Assembly: GCA_044337015.1 (NCBI GenBank)
Contig: JBIIOJ010000150.1
Span: 1 to 7,520, forward strand
Length of the DNA: 7,520 bases
From: UBA4655 sp044337015
Lineage (GTDB): Bacteria > Planctomycetota > Planctomycetia > Pirellulales > UBA1268
Reading direction: 5' to 3'
A model generated the notes under the pieces. The model made no database searches. It was not told the origin of the DNA and was given only the letters and a program-made list of their open reading frames with translations. Both the position numbers and the translations under genes were made by a program. This document shows, one piece after another, positions 5,580-7,520 of the stretch (position 1 is its first letter; every line of letters begins with the position of its first letter).

Positions 5580-7520
5580 ATGACCTTCCTCTTCCCAACG
5601 ATGCTGGCCGGCCTGATCGGATTGGGCGTGCCGATCGCCCTGCACCTGATCGCGAAGCACAAGTTCCCGATCCTCGACTTCCCCACCCTGCGGCTTTTGA
5701 CCCGCGACCAGCGGACGAACCAGTTCGCGATGAAGTTGATCGATCCGCTCCAGCTCCTCCTGCGGCTGCTCACGCTCGCGCTTTTGGTCCTCGCGATGGC
5801 CCGCCTGTTTTCCCCGGCGGACCCCGCGCCGGCCCCGCGGAATCTCGTGGTCGTGCTCGACGCGTCGGCGAGCATGAACCAGACCGTCTTCAATCCCGAG
5901 GGCGAGGCCCGGATCCCGATCCTCGATCTCGCCATCCGCAAGGCCCGAGACCTGCTTGGCGAGATCCGACCGCCCAGCCAATCCGCCGTCGTCGTCGCCG
6001 GCGACACGACCCGCGTGCTCGCGGAATTGCAGCCCGGAAACGCCGCCGCCCTGGCGAGCGTTGCGGCCGAGGGGCCGGACAAGCTCCGCGCGTCCGACGG
6101 AACGGGCGAGGGCCTCGTCCACGCCATCGTCGCCGCGGCGAACCTCGTGCAGGGCCGCCGGGAGGTAAAGTCGCAGATCGTCGTGTTCTCCGACCTGCGG
6201 GCGACCGCGCTGGCGACCCGCAATCAAAAGGACCTCGAGAAGCTCCTCCGCACCAAGTCGAGCCTGGGAGACAAGCTGGAAGTGGTCTTCGTCGACCTCG
6301 CCAGCGCCGCTGCGGAGAACGTGGCCATCACCGACACGCACGTGCGCGGCGGCACGGTCAAGGTGGGCGACGACGCCCACGTGATCGCGACCATCCTCAA
6401 CAGCGGCACCGCGCCGAAAACTGCCAAGCTCCAGCTCGCCGTCGGCAACCAGCCCGATCCGGCCGTGACGCAGGTTGCACTCGAGCCGGGCGGCCGGGCG
6501 ATCGTCGATCTCACCACTCCCGTCAACCGCGCCGTGCGGGCCGTGGCCGACGTGCGGATCAAGGAGCCCGATTCGCTCGTCACCGACGACGTGTCGAGCG
6601 TGCCGCTGAACGTGGCGGAAAGCCGCCGAGTGCTGATCGTCAACGGCGCCGGTCAGGCGGCGGCGGTGGACCAGGCGCTCGCCGGCCTCGGCCAGACGGC
6701 GGCGGAGGAGGCCGAAGAGTCCGGGGAGTCGACGGTCGACGGCGCCACGATCCTTCGATACGTGCTGAATCCCGGCCGGGAAATGGGCCGCGGCAACGGA
6801 ACCGGCATCGACACCACCGTGGTCGCTTCGGACGCGATCGCGAGCCAGACGCTCAGCAAGTTCGAGCTCATCGTGCTCTATGACGTCTCGAGCCTGCCCG
6901 GCAAGGCGGTGGAAGACCTGCGGACGTTCGTCCGAGACGGCCGGTCGCTCCTGATCGTCTGCTCGGCAGGCGCAAGCGCCCTGCAATTCAACCGCAACTT
7001 CTTCGGCGCCGACCCAAGGAATCCGGGGCTCGCCCCCGCCCAGCTCGGCAACGACCAGGACCTTTCTCCCGCCCTGGCCCTGTCGGCGCCCCGCTCGGCC
7101 CATCCGTGGCTGGCTCCCTACCGGGATCCGCTGCAGGGGGATCTTTCGTCCATCCAGTTCACGAAGATCCGCGAACTCTCCGCGGTGAACGAGGCGGCCG
7201 CGGTCGTGCTCGCCGCGCCGGACGGCAGGCCGCTCGCCGTCGACATGCCGCTCGGACGCGGGCGGGTGATGATGCTCGCCTTCGGCTTCGAATTGAACCG
7301 CGGCACGCTGGGCCGCACGCGGGTGTTTCCCACGCTCATGTGGCGGCTCGTCGACTACCTCACCGGCCGGCTGCGGGTGCTGCCCCCCGACAGTCTCGTC
7401 GCCCTCACGCCCGCCGCGCTCGACGTTTCGGAGCCCGGATTCGCGTTCGCCACGGAGCTTGCGCTCACCCGCCCGGAGGGCGATCCGCTGCGGCTGCCGG
7501 TGACGGAGCGACAGACCGTC
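5580..7520 (+). CDS. BatA-type membrane protein with VWA domain (C-terminus outside window)
   Basis: The frame is open from the ATG at 5580 for 647 codons to the window end without a stop. Residues 4-25 and ~56-77 are hydrophobic and match the N-terminal double-anchor (BatA N-terminal, TIGR02226-like) region, with FLFPTMLAGLIGLGVPIALH at the start. A VWA domain covers ~87-240 with a complete metal site: DASAS at 94-98, Thr in DGTGEG near 175 and Asp in VVFSDL near 205. Residues ~245-345 look like a CARDB-type beta sandwich (VAITDTHVRGGTVKVGDDAH and ATILNSGTAP). Residues ~348-600 suggest a glutamine-amidotransferase-like fold (VLIVNGAG, then FELIVLYDVSSLP and SLLIVC), without an obvious catalytic triad. 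This long architecture is common in planctomycetes and normally ends in another membrane span. It follows DUF58 by 21 bases, so they are probably co-transcribed. Its specific function is unknown. Confidence 0.9.
   Translation, partial: MTFLFPTMLAGLIGLGVPIALHLIAKHKFPILDFPTLRLLTRDQRTNQFAMKLIDPLQLLLRLLTLALLVLAMARLFSPADPAPAPRNLVVVLDASASMNQTVFNPEGEARIPILDLAIRKARDLLGEIRPPSQSAVVVAGDTTRVLAELQPGNAAALASVAAEGPDKLRASDGTGEGLVHAIVAAANLVQGRREVKSQIVVFSDLRATALATRNQKDLEKLLRTKSSLGDKLEVVFVDLASAAAENVAITDTHVRGGTVKVGDDAHVIATILNSGTAPKTAKLQLAVGNQPDPAVTQVALEPGGRAIVDLTTPVNRAVRAVADVRIKEPDSLVTDDVSSVPLNVAESRRVLIVNGAGQAAAVDQALAGLGQTAAEEAEESGESTVDGATILRYVLNPGREMGRGNGTGIDTTVVASDAIASQTLSKFELIVLYDVSSLPGKAVEDLRTFVRDGRSLLIVCSAGASALQFNRNFFGADPRNPGLAPAQLGNDQDLSPALALSAPRSAHPWLAPYRDPLQGDLSSIQFTKIRELSAVNEAAAVVLAAPDGRPLAVDMPLGRGRVMMLAFGFELNRGTLGRTRVFPTLMWRLVDYLTGRLRVLPPDSLVALTPAALDVSEPGFAFATELALTRPEGDPLRLPVTERQTV

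Noticed and set aside
4616..6883. Plus-strand open frame of 755 codons overlapping DUF58 and VWA
   Set aside because: It is an out-of-phase frame of the two real genes, dominated by Arg and Pro, with no domain.
4440..7103. Minus-strand open frame of 887 codons
   Set aside because: It is antisense to the DUF58 and VWA genes, which have clear family motifs. Its composition is Arg/Glu/Gly/Val-rich and low in recognisable motifs.
1..7520. CRISPR array, tRNA, rRNA, insertion sequence or prophage
   Set aside because: No regularly spaced repeats, cloverleaf, rRNA-like stretches, transposase or phage genes were seen on either strand.

Overview
The window is GC-rich DNA with almost no wasted space apart from one divergent control region. 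It most resembles a planctomycete (Pirellulales-like) or a related PVC-group bacterium. The evidence is a small ECF sigma factor of the type common in Rhodopirellula and Verrucomicrobium, paired with a one-TM FecR-domain protein, a large exported multi-domain beta protein, and a DUF58 gene next to a BatA-type VWA membrane protein. The genus cannot be named from the sequence alone.

Layout. The left half (1-4125) is one minus-strand operon of three genes read right to left. It starts with an ECF sigma factor (4125-3607). Next is a FecR-type transmembrane regulator carrying a C-terminal CBM9-like carbohydrate-binding region (3610-1907); its ATG overlaps the sigma stop in an ATGA. Last is a secreted protein of at least 628 residues with discoidin-like, FlgD-Ig-like and beta-propeller-like regions (1886 to beyond position 1). 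The right half is a plus-strand operon: a DUF58 protein (4647-5558), then 21 bases later a BatA/VWA membrane protein that runs off the window (5580-7520 and on). A 49-codon ORF (4501-4650) that may encode a small exported peptide overlaps the DUF58 start by four bases.

The two operons diverge from a 521-base intergenic region (4126-4646). It holds two G-quadruplex motifs, one on the template strand of each operon, three copies of AGCCAG within 38 bases, and short palindromes. No classical promoter could be called with confidence.

How the genes may work together (inference). The FecR protein has a cytoplasmic N-terminal segment that could hold the sigma factor, one membrane span, and an outer part built from a FecR domain and a glycan-binding-like domain. 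The third gene would supply an exported, surface- or glycan-associated protein. This looks like a compact envelope or carbohydrate sensing module. The divergent DUF58/VWA pair belongs to a family usually linked to a MoxR AAA+ ATPase, but no MoxR gene lies upstream here. Whether the sigma factor controls both operons is unknown. Both end genes are cut by the window edges.
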